From Planctobacterium marinum (GTDB taxonomy: Bacteria > Pseudomonadota > Gammaproteobacteria > Enterobacterales > Alteromonadaceae), in NCBI RefSeq assembly GCF_036322805.1, contig NZ_AP027272.1, positions 3,906,001 through 3,970,000 of the forward strand: a stretch of DNA of 64,000 bases, in the 5' to 3' direction. This document shows positions 44,330 to 56,525 of the stretch, in pieces (positions within the stretch are counted from its first letter, which is position 1; every line of letters begins with the position of its first letter). Under the pieces are notes generated by a model that had not been told where the DNA came from, did not search any database, and worked only from the letters and a program-made list of their open reading frames with translations. Both the position numbers and the translations under genes were made by a program.

Positions 44330-46147
44330 CTAGATTAAACTGACACTCGGCGAGCCTACCAATGTTTCGGCCACTTGTGATCTGGAAGTATTCTCGGCAT
44401 ATTCTGTTGAAAGAATAGTATCCACATAATGCCACTGAGTAGTTACATTTTCAGCGGTAAACGTCAGGGTCATAAAACCTCTATCCATCGCATTCATATA
44501 TTGCAAATCCTCAACTAACTGAACTATGCCAGCTTCTGTTGCAATAGCATCTTCTGGCGCAATTGAGAGGTACTGCTCTAATCCGGGAGAAGACACGGAG
44601 GGTGTCGCAAATTCAACGCCTACTGCATCACCAGAGAGGTCTTTCAGATTATTTGCCCAAGCGTTATGAGTATCACCCGCTAACACCACCAGATTTTTAT
44701 TAAGCTGCTTCGCAGTACCTAAAATAACCTCACGCTCATAGGCATATCCATCCCAAGCATCAAGGTTGTAAGGGATAGAAGGCAAACTAAGCAGGGCAAC
44801 AATCTCCGGCGTCAGACGCGCTATATTAGCTTGTAAATAGGCTAATTCTTCACTAGTCAAAGTGGGATCACCCGCTTCAGCGCGTTGTGCCAGTACAGCT
44901 ATTTGACCAAGCTCCGCATACTCAGCAACAGAAAGCTGCTGAGTAGCTATTGCTGCGGGTAACAGCATGCGCCCCATGAGTACTTGCTGACCCAGTACTT
45001 GCCAGGTAGCCGTGGAAATGGACATTGAGCCTTGTAACCAGGTTAGCTGCTCTGCACCTAACATTGTGCGGTTACTATTACTAACATCAGCGGTAAATCC
45101 TGCTGAATCAATTGCCCCAGTTGCAGGATCAATATAGTTAGCATAATCAAGCTGTTGATCTCGCGCCACAACACGAGTATCAAGCATGTATAAATCAACC
45201 AACTCCCCAAAATTAAATTGGCGATTAATGATTTCGTTGTTACCTTCCACGACTGGTCTGATAGGCATCCACTCGAAATAAGCTTGTAACGCTGCTAGTT
45301 TACGCTCTTCGAAATCCCCCTCATCGTCCTGGTGGTTTTCGGCACCATCTCGCCAGGTATCATTAGTAACTTCGTGATCATCCCAAACGGCGATAAACGG
45401 CACAGCGGCATGCAACCTCTGCAACCCGGCATCAGTGTGATATTGCGCGTAACGAGTACGGTAGTCTGTCAGGGTTAATAATTCTGCATCAGGTAACACT
45501 TCGCGCCCCATAGCAGCGGCATTTTCACTGGCATAGCCATTGCGATCATACTCATAAATGTAGTCTCCAAGATGAAGTACCGCATCGAGATCGTCTTGTT
45601 GTGCAGCTAAATCATAAACATTAAAAAAGCCGGCAGGGTAATTGGAGCAGGACATGACAGCCAATTTAACAGAGGTTACGTCCATTGCTGGCAAAGTGCG
45701 AGTCATCCCAAAAGGAGAAGTAGTATCACCACTGATAAAACGATAGTAATAAGTAGTGCCCGGCGTTAAATCAATGGCATCAATCTTCAGCGTGTAATCG
45801 CTAGCGGAAGAAATATTGGTGCTTCCGCTGGTCACCATCTCTTGAAATTCAGCATCAGTTGCTACTTCCCAGGTCGCCGGAAGTTCACCTTCAAAACCTT
45901 CTTCAGTTGGTGTCACTCTGGTCCATAGAATAACTGCATTTTGTGTTGGGTCGCCACTCGCTACTCCATGCTGGAATGCAACGGGAATTGGGTCGGGCTC
46001 TGGTGTTGCGGTTGGGGCTTCCACCTCTGGCAGTTTGAGATCATTGCCATCGAGGCACCCCATTAAACCAGAAGAAACTATGGCAAGACCCACCCCTCTG
46101 GAGGTGAGTTTCAAAAAGTAGCGTCGGGACAGAGCATTGCTTTTCAT
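44330..46147 (-). CDS. PhoD-type alkaline phosphatase (Tat-exported)
   Basis: The ATG at 46147 gives a twin-arginine signal LSRRYFLKLTSRGVGLAIV with a lipobox-like LMGC after it; an upstream TTG at 46174 adds nine residues. The 605-residue protein has an N-terminal fibronectin-like lead and the PhoD core: AVILWTRVTPTEEG, MSCSNYPAGFFN, HLGDYIYEYD (metal), AVWDDHEVTND and VLAGDTHNAWANNLK. PhoD hydrolyses phosphodiesters and monoesters using Ca2+ and Fe3+. It is not linked to the PhoA pair and is monocistronic. Confidence 0.93.
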   Translation of the reverse strand: MKSNALSRRYFLKLTSRGVGLAIVSSGLMGCLDGNDLKLPEVEAPTATPEPDPIPVAFQHGVASGDPTQNAVILWTRVTPTEEGFEGELPATWEVATDAEFQEMVTSGSTNISSASDYTLKIDAIDLTPGTTYYYRFISGDTTSPFGMTRTLPAMDVTSVKLAVMSCSNYPAGFFNVYDLAAQQDDLDAVLHLGDYIYEYDRNGYASENAAAMGREVLPDAELLTLTDYRTRYAQYHTDAGLQRLHAAVPFIAVWDDHEVTNDTWRDGAENHQDDEGDFEERKLAALQAYFEWMPIRPVVEGNNEIINRQFNFGELVDLYMLDTRVVARDQQLDYANYIDPATGAIDSAGFTADVSNSNRTMLGAEQLTWLQGSMSISTATWQVLGQQVLMGRMLLPAAIATQQLSVAEYAELGQIAVLAQRAEAGDPTLTSEELAYLQANIARLTPEIVALLSLPSIPYNLDAWDGYAYEREVILGTAKQLNKNLVVLAGDTHNAWANNLKDLSGDAVGVEFATPSVSSPGLEQYLSIAPEDAIATEAGIVQLVEDLQYMNAMDRGFMTLTFTAENVTTQWHYVDTILSTEYAENTSRSQVAETLVGSPSVSLI

Positions 46148-46249
46148 CTTTTTATTCGCTTGTGAATATATCAAAAAGCTAGCATGTTGACTCCAGGGTA
46201 TGACATTTTCATTAAATTAACGTAAATTCTTTACCCATGACGGAGTTTA

Positions 46250-47062
46250 TCAATCATTAGATAATCTGATTATTTTTTTAGACTGTAACGAAGATTTGGC
46301 GATCACATCCTTCCATACCAGATTAAAAAACTGCTCAAAACGACCGTTTCCGTCCATTGCTTGTAAGGCTTTTTGTAATTCATCAGCGAGTTCCCTGTTA
46401 CTTTTTGCTAAGAAAAAAGTAAATTTTGTTGGGTAATAGATAGCCACATCAGGGGATACGGAGATGCCTCTGGTTTGTAAATGCTCATGTTCAAACCACA
46501 CCTCAAACATACTTCTCGGCAAATAGTCCACGCGCTCAAGCTCTAACAATTTGAATAAACTGCTGTAAGAGGTCGTCCCCTGTACGTTGAATCCATGCTT
46601 TTGCAGAATTAAATAATCTGGCCAATCTGGCGACAAACCCGCCAGCATGTTTTTAATTTCAATATCTCCAGTTGTTTTAAATTCGGTTACCCTGGCTTCT
46701 TTAATAAGCAATAGACGATATCCGAATAATCCCTGGAAAATATCGAAATCCACTTGAGAGAGATCGTTAACCCTTTCTGGTGTAGAGATGGCCCAAAAAA
46801 CATCAATCCCCATGCCTTGCTCGACAAGCTTCAAGCTCCTGCCCCTTGGCATACGTATTTCACTGGGCCTTAATTCATACTTTTTTAAGCTCTCTGAATT
46901 CTCGAATGCAAACCGCAATAGTTGCAATGGATAACCGGTTCTCTCATCAAAATTGGTTTCCGGACGAGGGTAAAAAAGGCTTAAGGAAGCTTTCGCTTGC
47001 AGCTCAGTACATAAAAAAAGTAATAAACAACAACTGTAGCGAAGTATTTTATGTATCAACAT
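46250..47062 (-). CDS. periplasmic substrate-binding-like protein (SBP-2)
   Basis: The 270-residue protein has a signal peptide (LRYSCCLLLFLCTELQAKA) and the same block order as SBP-1: an opening strand LSLFYPRPE, DVFWAISTPERV, GYRLLLIKEARV, the hinge segment NMLAGLSPDWPDYLILQKHG, YLPRSMFEVWFE and a FFLAKSNRE end. It is an orphan with no transporter near. Both may be members of an expanded family of amino-acid-type binding proteins used as sensors. Confidence 0.68.
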   Translation of the reverse strand: MLIHKILRYSCCLLLFLCTELQAKASLSLFYPRPETNFDERTGYPLQLLRFAFENSESLKKYELRPSEIRMPRGRSLKLVEQGMGIDVFWAISTPERVNDLSQVDFDIFQGLFGYRLLLIKEARVTEFKTTGDIEIKNMLAGLSPDWPDYLILQKHGFNVQGTTSYSSLFKLLELERVDYLPRSMFEVWFEHEHLQTRGISVSPDVAIYYPTKFTFFLAKSNRELADELQKALQAMDGNGRFEQFFNLVWKDVIAKSSLQSKKIIRLSND

Positions 47063-47210
47063 CTATGCATAATTCACCGTTAATCTAAACTAAGTTTAGC
47101 AGGTTATTTTTACTACCCCATTTGGAATTCTGAAACATTTTTGTTAGCAAAAATTTATTAGTTGCTGTTAGTATTTAAATCTACTTTGTTTTTAGGATTA
47201 CAGGACAGCA

Positions 47211-47606
47211 ATGAGATTTGATAAATTCCTACGCACTTTGGATATGGGAGATTGTGAAGACCAAATCCAGAGAGAAGCGTTACTTGAAATCGCCATCTTT
47301 TTTATGGTGGTAGATGGTACTGTTGATGCAGCTGAAGAAGAAGTTATTCGCAACTGGCTCGCGGAGATAGAATGGAACTCTGATATTTCTGTTCAAGATT
47401 TTTATACCAATGGTATGCACAAAGCGAACAATGCAATTGAGCAACAGGACCTGGAACACTTTATTGCTCACCGCAGCAGCCAACTTTTGGACGATGACTT
47501 TAAAACTAATGCATTAAAACTCGCCGATGAGATTGCTTCTGCCGATGGCATCATTGATGACAAAGAGAAAGTAGCTTTAGATATATTGAAGAGTTACCTG
47601 AATTAG
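47211..47606 (+). CDS. TerB-like domain protein
   Basis: The 131-residue all-helical protein has the paired TerB/DjlA-type motifs: AIFFMVVDGTVDAAEEEVIRN (about 28-48, an acidic Asp-rich turn) and ADEIASADGIIDDKEKVALDI (about 104-124). TerB domains occur in tellurite-resistance and envelope-stress loci, but stand-alone copies are of unknown role. A GC-poor inverted repeat CCCTTCCTTT/AAAGGAAGGG at 47607-47632 follows. Confidence 0.8.
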   Translation: MRFDKFLRTLDMGDCEDQIQREALLEIAIFFMVVDGTVDAAEEEVIRNWLAEIEWNSDISVQDFYTNGMHKANNAIEQQDLEHFIAHRSSQLLDDDFKTNALKLADEIASADGIIDDKEKVALDILKSYLN

Positions 47607-47620
47607 CCCTTCCTTTCTTG

Positions 47621-47728
47621 TCAAAGGAAGGGATCCTTATAAAGAAAAATTACAGCGATTACTAATATTGCCAGCGCAATAAAAATTTTGATCATATCAC
47701 TCAATACATTTGAGATTTCATCAGACAT
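47621..47728 (-). CDS. small single-pass membrane protein (35 aa)
   Basis: An ATG at 47726-47728 opens a 35-codon frame ending at TGA 47621-47623. It is preceded by GAGGGA about 5 nt before the start. The product is MSDEISNVLSDMIKIFIALA followed by ILVIAVIFLYKDPFL: a short polar N terminus and one clear membrane helix. Its 3' end runs into the inverted repeat after terB. The size, SD and single helix suit a real small membrane protein. No homology can be judged by eye, so the call is moderate. Confidence 0.5.
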   Translation of the reverse strand: MSDEISNVLSDMIKIFIALAILVIAVIFLYKDPFL

Positions 47729-47981
47729 GCTTCCCTCACGAATAATAAAATGTTCAGTGAGGGACATCCTAGGTTATTTTTCCCCCCCGATCATGCAACC
47801 AAAATGATAGAAAATGAAAGCTTGGTTTGATCAATCTTGTACGACATTGTCCAACGACCTCCTTGCCAAATACATTTGCCTTCTGCAAATGTTTATAAGT
47901 TGACTTACTGTTTAAGACTAAAAGTTGCTTTTTACAACCCAACATGACAACGTTGTCATATAATTTAAAAAATAGTATTTT

Positions 47982-49070
47982 ATGATGAAACAACGTGATA
48001 AAACTCTGGATATTTTCAGAGGACTGACCGTGTGTTTTATGATTTTGGTAAACACGCCGGGATCGTGGCAGCATATTTATTGGCCCTTAAAACATTCCGA
48101 CTGGCACGGGGTGACACCAACTGATTTAGTATTCCCTTTCTTTTTATTTGCAGTTGGCAGTTCGCTTTTTCATGTCATCAAGAAAGATAGCAATAAAATA
48201 GACACCCTCAGAAAAGCGTTAAAGCGCTCTGTTTTATTGTTTGCCTTTGGATTATTTCTAAATGCCTTTCCTTTTGTGGAGACATTCCATGAATTAAGAA
48301 TCATGGGAGTCTTGCAACGAATTGCCATATGTTACCTGTTGGCTGTGATAGTAATAGTGTATATACCTGCAAAAAGGATAAGCATATTTTGTTGCTTACT
48401 GCTTCTGGTTTACTGGTGCCTTGTTGGTTTTGACAAGACTTATTGGGAACTAAGCGATAATCTGGTAAGAGAAATTGACCTTCTCATTCTAGGTCAAAAC
48501 CACATGTATCAGGGTTTTGGCATTCCCTTTGAACCAGAAGGGTTGCTGAGTTGTTTTCCTGCAACGGTTTCTGTTTTATTTGGCTACCGAACAACTCAGC
48601 TGATATCAGTTACTGACACCACAAAAGCTAAGAATCTCGCTCTTTTAAAATACGGTATTGCTCTTACAGCCGTTAGTTTATTGTGGATGTTGTTTTTACC
48701 TCTGAATAAACCCCTGTGGAGCAGCAGTTATGTATTGCTGACAACTGGCCTTGCTCAAATTTTACTTGGTGTTATTTATCTCTCAGAAAAGCTCCCCGTA
48801 TTTCGAATGATCAATGGTCTCATGGAAATCTACGGGAGTAATCCACTGCTTGTTTATATCCTTTCTTGGCTTTTTGCTGCGAGTTTAGCGTTGCCGCTTT
48901 TCGACCCTTTGATTTATCCTTCACAATCTTTAACCGGACTATATTTCGATACTGCATCCACTTTCATACCTGCAAAGCTTGCCTCGTTAAGCCATGCCAT
49001 CTTAACCGTAGCTCTTTTTTATTTGCTATCACTGTGTTTGTACAAAAAACGGATCTTTATCAAGATCTAG
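47982..49070 (+). CDS. NagX/HGSNAT-like transmembrane acyltransferase
   Basis: The 362-residue membrane protein starts RDKTLDIFRGLTVCFMILVNTPGSW, the signature of the DUF5009/NagX family related to heparan-alpha-glucosaminide N-acetyltransferase; HSDWHGVTPTDLVFPFFLF follows, with the family's conserved His and Asp. About nine further helices run to the C terminus. Members acylate amino sugars across the membrane and often lie in chitin/N-acetylglucosamine gene sets; none is visible here. The start is an ATG pair at 47982/47985 (MMKQ). Confidence 0.85.
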   Translation: MMKQRDKTLDIFRGLTVCFMILVNTPGSWQHIYWPLKHSDWHGVTPTDLVFPFFLFAVGSSLFHVIKKDSNKIDTLRKALKRSVLLFAFGLFLNAFPFVETFHELRIMGVLQRIAICYLLAVIVIVYIPAKRISIFCCLLLLVYWCLVGFDKTYWELSDNLVREIDLLILGQNHMYQGFGIPFEPEGLLSCFPATVSVLFGYRTTQLISVTDTTKAKNLALLKYGIALTAVSLLWMLFLPLNKPLWSSSYVLLTTGLAQILLGVIYLSEKLPVFRMINGLMEIYGSNPLLVYILSWLFAASLALPLFDPLIYPSQSLTGLYFDTASTFIPAKLASLSHAILTVALFYLLSLCLYKKRIFIKI

Positions 49071-49196
49071 TAATCCAATGCATGGGCGGGGATCAGAGCC
49101 TTACCGTGGATGCTTCTGTTGGTTCACGATGAAGTTTAATAAAAGCTGATACTGATATTATGCCGGATCTGACCTCGTATGCTGACAGGTGTTATT

Positions 49197-49265
49197 GTAG
49201 GTTCGGCTTTAGCCGGACAAAGACGAGAACTTGTAACTAAGTTTTCGAGATAAATCTCGACCTAC
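49197..49265. repeat. pair of inverted REP-like elements (BIME-like)
   Basis: Two short units each begin with the head GTAGGT and continue as an imperfect palindrome: GTAGGTTCGGCTTTAGCCGG on plus (49197-49216) and GTAGGTCGAGATTTATCTCG on minus (49265-49246). They face each other, as in bacterial interspersed mosaic elements. A conserved GTAG head followed by a palindrome is the hallmark of REPs mobilised by RAYT transposases; no such transposase lies in this window. Confidence 0.6.
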
Positions 49266-49410
49266 AGGTATTACTTTATTCGTCTCATCCCTGAGACTCA
49301 CCCCTTCGGGGCCGTGCTAAAGCACGTTCAAATTTGTTCCAGACAAATTTGTCACATGAGGGGTGAAGCCCGTCTCGGACGAAGTGAAAACTTGGAGCTT
49401 TGTCAGGGCT

Positions 49411-49460
49411 GAACGACCCGGCAAGGATGGCGAGGCTGGGTGACAATCATCAGGGATGTG
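49411..49460. repeat. diverged copy of the 68-nt repeat
   Basis: This segment begins gaacgacccggcaaggatgg and continues cgaggctggg, matching the start of the 68-nt repeat (next entries) with several mismatches and a different second half. Confidence 0.6.
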
Positions 49461-49503
49461 TTAACGACTAACATGACCAGACAACCTATAGCACCGCCCA
49501 CCC

Positions 49504-49571
49504 GAACGACTCGCCATGGATGGCGAGGCTGGATGCCCCTTCAGGGACGATTGTTACTCGTGCTCTAATCA
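49504..49571. repeat. 68-nt repeat, copy 1
   Basis: This copy is identical over 68 nt to 49813-49880. It contains the hairpin CTCGCCAT/ATGGCGAG with a 2-nt loop and a second small one (CCCCTTCAGGGA). Compact hairpins and perfect identity suggest a mobile or recently duplicated noncoding element. Confidence 0.85.
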
Positions 49572-49702
49572 GACAATAAGTAAAGCCATGTTAAACAATG
49601 GGTTAGGCATCTCTTGTAGATTAGCGCAGCTAATCACCATTTAGGGGAAGGGCTATCCGTTGATGCTGATACAACACCATGACTTTTCGGAATCGCAAAT
49701 GC

Positions 49703-49730
49703 AAAAAGGGCTACCCTTTCGGATAACCCT
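49703..49730 (-). terminator. terminator of truncated 5S copy
   Basis: On the minus strand GGGTTATCC/GGGTAGCCC (49708-49730) forms a GAAA-loop hairpin followed by TTTTT. It follows the truncated 5S end as the true 5S terminator follows the intact gene. Confidence 0.75.
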
Positions 49731-49733
49731 TTC

Positions 49734-49773
49734 TCTAAATAGGAGCCTGGCGGTGTGCTACTCTCACATGGGG
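49734..49773 (-). pseudogene. truncated 5S rRNA 3'-end remnant
   Basis: These 40 nt (33 of them from the mature 5S side) are identical to 50040-50079, the 3' end of the intact 5S gene and its first trailer bases. The match stops abruptly at 49773, so about two-thirds of the 5S gene is missing on its 5' side. It is probably the relic of a tandem 5S or of a recombined operon end. Confidence 0.85.
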
Positions 49774-49812
49774 GTGAAGGCGGATTCTTTAGCTGCGCAG
49801 CAGCGCCCGCCT

Positions 49813-49880
49813 GAACGACTCGCCATGGATGGCGAGGCTGGATGCCCCTTCAGGGACGATTGTTACTCGTGCTCTAATCA
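49813..49880. repeat. 68-nt repeat, copy 2
   Basis: This is the second perfect copy of the 68-nt element at 49504-49571. It lies directly beside the break point of the truncated 5S copy (40 nt away). Confidence 0.85.
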
Positions 49881-49914
49881 CAACGCAGATGATGAAGTTA
49901 CTATTGATGGGTTA

Positions 49915-49965
49915 GGTTTCCCCATGAGGTAGCACGGTAAGTTCTATTTAGAAAGGAGGCTACCC
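49915..49965 (+). pseudogene. inverted, decayed copy of 5S 3' end and trailer
   Basis: The minus-strand reading from 49965 (GGGTAGCCTCCTTTCTAAAT) matches the plus-strand stretch from about 50027 (terminator arm plus 5S 3' end) with scattered changes and small gaps, through CATGGGGAA. So this is the same module in opposite orientation. Confidence 0.6.
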
Positions 49966-50008
49966 GACATGAACGCCAGGAATGATAATGTTTACTGCCG
50001 CAGAAACG

Positions 50009-50034
50009 AAAAAAGGCCACCCAACTGGGTAGCC
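50009..50034 (-). terminator. Rho-independent terminator of the rRNA operon
   Basis: On the minus strand the stem GGCTACCC/GGGTGGCC (with a 4-nt loop) is followed by six T. It lies about 15 nt past the 5S 3' end. Confidence 0.9.
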
Positions 50035-50049
50035 TTCTTTCTAAATAGG

Positions 50050-50168
50050 AGCCTGGCGGTGTGCTACTCTCACATGGGGAAGCCCCACACTACCATCGCC
50101 GCTAATACGTTTCACTGCTGAGTTCGGAATGGATTCAGGTGGTTCCGTATCGCTATGGCCGCCAGACA
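50050..50168 (-). rRNA. rrf: 5S ribosomal RNA
   Basis: About 119 nt on the minus strand, beginning TGTCTGGCGGCCATAGCGAT and including the conserved CCGAACTCAG and the 3' end CCGCCAGGCTC, which pairs with the 5' end. Ends were set by this helix I and are good to a few bases. It is the last gene of the operon, 117 bp after 23S. Confidence 0.93.
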
Positions 50169-50284
50169 AAAACTGGAAACAAACTTGGAAATTCTGATAA
50201 ATCGTGTATGAGGGTAAGCGCGTCTTACTCTTAACATAAGCAAGTGCTTGTTTGTCACAACACCAAATAATACCGGGTGTTGTA

Positions 50285-53154
<2,870 letters not shown>

Positions 53155-53481
53155 ATACAACCCCTGTATCACTCAATGTTGCCATCTTATGAACAGACGC
53201 TGCTGTTGACTGTAACTCGCCTATGTCAGATAGAGTAAAACGCTATCGTTTACCCTAAATTTTTAAAAATACATACTTGGTTGATATCAAATGCATTACT
53301 TTTGCAATACATCAATATCGATGATTTATCAGCTTTTCCAGTTTGTTAAAGAACAGTTTAGAGTATGACCTCCATGGAAGGAGGAAAGCTCTGTAATTGC
53401 ATGGAGCAATTCAGACAAAAACCCTAATGAATAATCTCTAGCGAGCCTATTCATTAAGGCATTTCAGTCTGCGTAAAGAAG
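53155..53481. other. spacer between tRNA-Ala and 23S with boxA
   Basis: The 327-nt spacer contains on the minus strand CTGTTCTTTAACAAAC (53341-53356), a boxA-type antitermination signal. It presumably also carries the RNase III processing arms flanking 23S. Confidence 0.65.
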
Positions 53482-53557
53482 TGGTGGAGCTAAGCAGGAT
53501 CGAACTGCTGACCTCCTGAATGCAAATCAGGCGCTCTCCCAGCTGAGCTATAGCCCC
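53482..53557 (-). tRNA. tRNA-Ala (anticodon TGC)
   Basis: 76 nt on the minus strand with encoded CCA. It has acceptor stem GGGGCTA/TAGCTCC, the D-loop AGCTCAGCTGGGAGAGC, anticodon loop TTTGCAT (TGC) and T-loop GTTCGATCC. It lies in the 16S-23S spacer, after tRNA-Ile. Confidence 0.97.
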
Positions 53558-53664
53558 ATAATCTATTACCGAAGATTGGGATTATAATCTTTCTTAGGCG
53601 AGGTTTGAGTGAGGACGTTTAGCCTGCTAAACGACGAACTCAATAACGAAGCATAAGGAAGATT

Positions 53665-53741
<77 letters not shown>

Positions 53742-53848
53742 ATGATGCACCTGAGCCAACGGCTTAGGCTGTCTTCGGTCTTCTTTACTTTTAAACAATA
53801 AAACAATCTGTGTGAACATCGAATTGAATTCAATTCGACACCTTTACG

Positions 53849-55380
<1,532 letters not shown>

Positions 55381-55452
55381 TAAAATCGAAAATATAAATT
55401 TTTTGGGTCGACATCAAAATCAATCGATGCCCACACAGATTGTCTTATTGCT

Positions 55453-55467
55453 GATTGTTAAAGAACG
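55453..55467 (-). promoter_or_regulatory. boxA antitermination element, rRNA leader
   Basis: The minus strand reads CGTTCTTTAACAATC, the Nus-factor-binding boxA found upstream of 16S in gammaproteobacterial operons. It lies 73 nt before the 16S 5' end. Confidence 0.8.
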
Positions 55468-55511
55468 TTGCCGTTTTCGGCTGCTTGAGTCTCTCCTCAA
55501 GCGGGATGCGC

Positions 55512-55539
55512 ATTCTACACTTCCCTTTGTGACTGTCAA
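55512..55539 (-). promoter_or_regulatory. rRNA promoter P2
   Basis: A -35 TTGACA (55539-55534) and a -10 TAGAAT (55517-55512) are separated by 16 bp, followed by a GC-rich start region typical of stringently controlled rRNA promoters. Confidence 0.85.
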
Positions 55540-55673
55540 CATTTTATTTGAATTTATTTTTTCAAGTAACTTGTTGAAGTCCGCCTCACTAAAGGCCTGT
55601 AGAGTTTTTACGCAATTCAGTTTTTGTGCCTTTAGCAGCTGCTCCCGAGTGTTTCCCCCTGAAGCGAGCGCGC

Positions 55674-55701
55674 ATTCTACAGACATCATCTTCACCGTCA
55701 A
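55674..55701 (-). promoter_or_regulatory. rRNA promoter P1
   Basis: A -35 TTGACG (55701-55696) and a -10 TAGAAT (55679-55674) are separated by 16 bp, then GCGCGC. AT-rich DNA upstream (55702-55735) could serve as an UP element. It is the distal one of the tandem promoters. Confidence 0.85.
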
Positions 55702-56017
55702 CACTTTATTGTAAATTTTTGACAAAAAAGGTTTGTTCGCTGATTTATTGACCATGCCGCTGTAAAAACCATCTATTACCGGCATCTGTCGGGCTATATT
55801 GCTTAATCAAAGGGGGCTTTGTAGTTCCATCTATATGAATAATCAGTACGGCAGTCACCGCCCGCGTATACCTACAGTAGCTTTGCAACATAACATTGTG
55901 TTTGAGCAGATATTGGTTACTATGTTCTATTGTGCGTGAATTTATTCGGTGTCACCTTTTCAGGGATACAAAAGCGCACTATTACTTATTACAATAATTA
56001 TAGTTAAAGGATATCTC

Positions 56018-56473
56018 ATGCCACTTTTCTTACCAGGCTTGGCAATTGGTGCACTTATTGGTGTAGCAGGCTATTTGCTCTTAGCATTTGAACTTTTCAA
56101 TCTCGATTCATCCATTGCTTTTTTAGCTGGCGCTCTTATTTCAGCGTTAACCATAAGTTTCGCAGCGAAAAACAAAGACGTTTCTGACGATACAGAAGAT
56201 TCTGATAGCGAATTAGCTACCTTATATGTAGGAAACCTTCCTTATCGAGTAAACGAACAAGCCGTAAAAGACTATTTTGAAAAAGTCACTAAGGTTCATT
56301 CTGTTAGACTATTACGGGATCGAAAAACAGGAAAACGCAAAGGCTTCGGTTTTGTTGAAGTACCCGAAAAAGACGTCGACAACATTATCAAAAAGCTCAA
56401 TGACAGTGAATTTGAAGATCGCACATTGAAGGTACGCGTTGCCAAAGACAGAAATGACAGGGATGAATCTTGA
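56018..56473 (+). CDS. membrane-anchored RRM RNA-binding protein
   Basis: The ATG at 56018 has TAAAGGA 6 nt before it; the longer frame from 55949 is less likely. The 151-residue protein has two hydrophobic helices (LFLPGLAIGALIGVAGYLLL, then SIAFLAGALISALTI), an acidic linker (DVSDDTEDSDSE) and one RRM at about 66-143, with RNP2 LYVGNL and RNP1 KGFGFVEV. Bacterial RRM proteins are usually small and soluble; anchoring to the membrane is unusual. A terminator follows at 56505-56524. Its RNA targets are unknown. Confidence 0.85.
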   Translation: MPLFLPGLAIGALIGVAGYLLLAFELFNLDSSIAFLAGALISALTISFAAKNKDVSDDTEDSDSELATLYVGNLPYRVNEQAVKDYFEKVTKVHSVRLLRDRKTGKRKGFGFVEVPEKDVDNIIKKLNDSEFEDRTLKVRVAKDRNDRDES

Positions 56474-56498
56474 GCTGATTCAGCACTTTTGGTGAAAC

Positions 56499-56524
56499 AA
56501 AAAAGGCGCTTTAGCGCCTTTTTT
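56499..56524. terminator. bidirectional Rho-independent terminator
   Basis: The stem GGCGC/GCGCC (TTTA loop, 56505-56518) is flanked by A6 on the left and T6 on the right. It can end both the RRM gene (plus) and the DUF5610 gene (minus, stop at 56526). Confidence 0.9.
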
Positions 56525-56525
56525 A

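Larger units (their letters stand above)
49071..50049. other. 979-bp noncoding patchwork downstream of the rRNA operon
   Basis: No gene is supported. The stretch holds two REP-like elements (49197-49265), a third region of small inverted repeats (49290-49370), one diverged and two perfect copies of a 68-nt repeat, a truncated direct copy of the 5S 3' end with its own terminator, and an inverted, decayed copy of the same. It looks like the result of repeated recombination at an rRNA operon end. Confidence 0.75.
55381..56017. other. rRNA leader and intergenic region to the RRM gene
   Basis: Apart from the two rRNA promoters (55512-55539 and 55674-55701) and the boxA at 55453-55467, this region has no gene that I can support. 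A minus-strand 121-codon ORF across it is overlaid by the promoters. The segment from 55800 to 56017 faces the RRM gene and should hold its promoter. Confidence 0.6.

Noticed and set aside
47769-48074. 101-codon minus-strand ORF at the start of nagX
   Set aside because: It overlaps the well-supported NagX start and lacks any domain.
49660-49932. 90-codon ORF in the rRNA-end patchwork
   Set aside because: It crosses the terminator, the 5S relic and the 68-nt repeat, so it is fortuitous.
55420-55785. 121-codon minus-strand ORF in the rRNA leader
   Set aside because: It covers the tandem rRNA promoters and boxA, which explain the sequence better.
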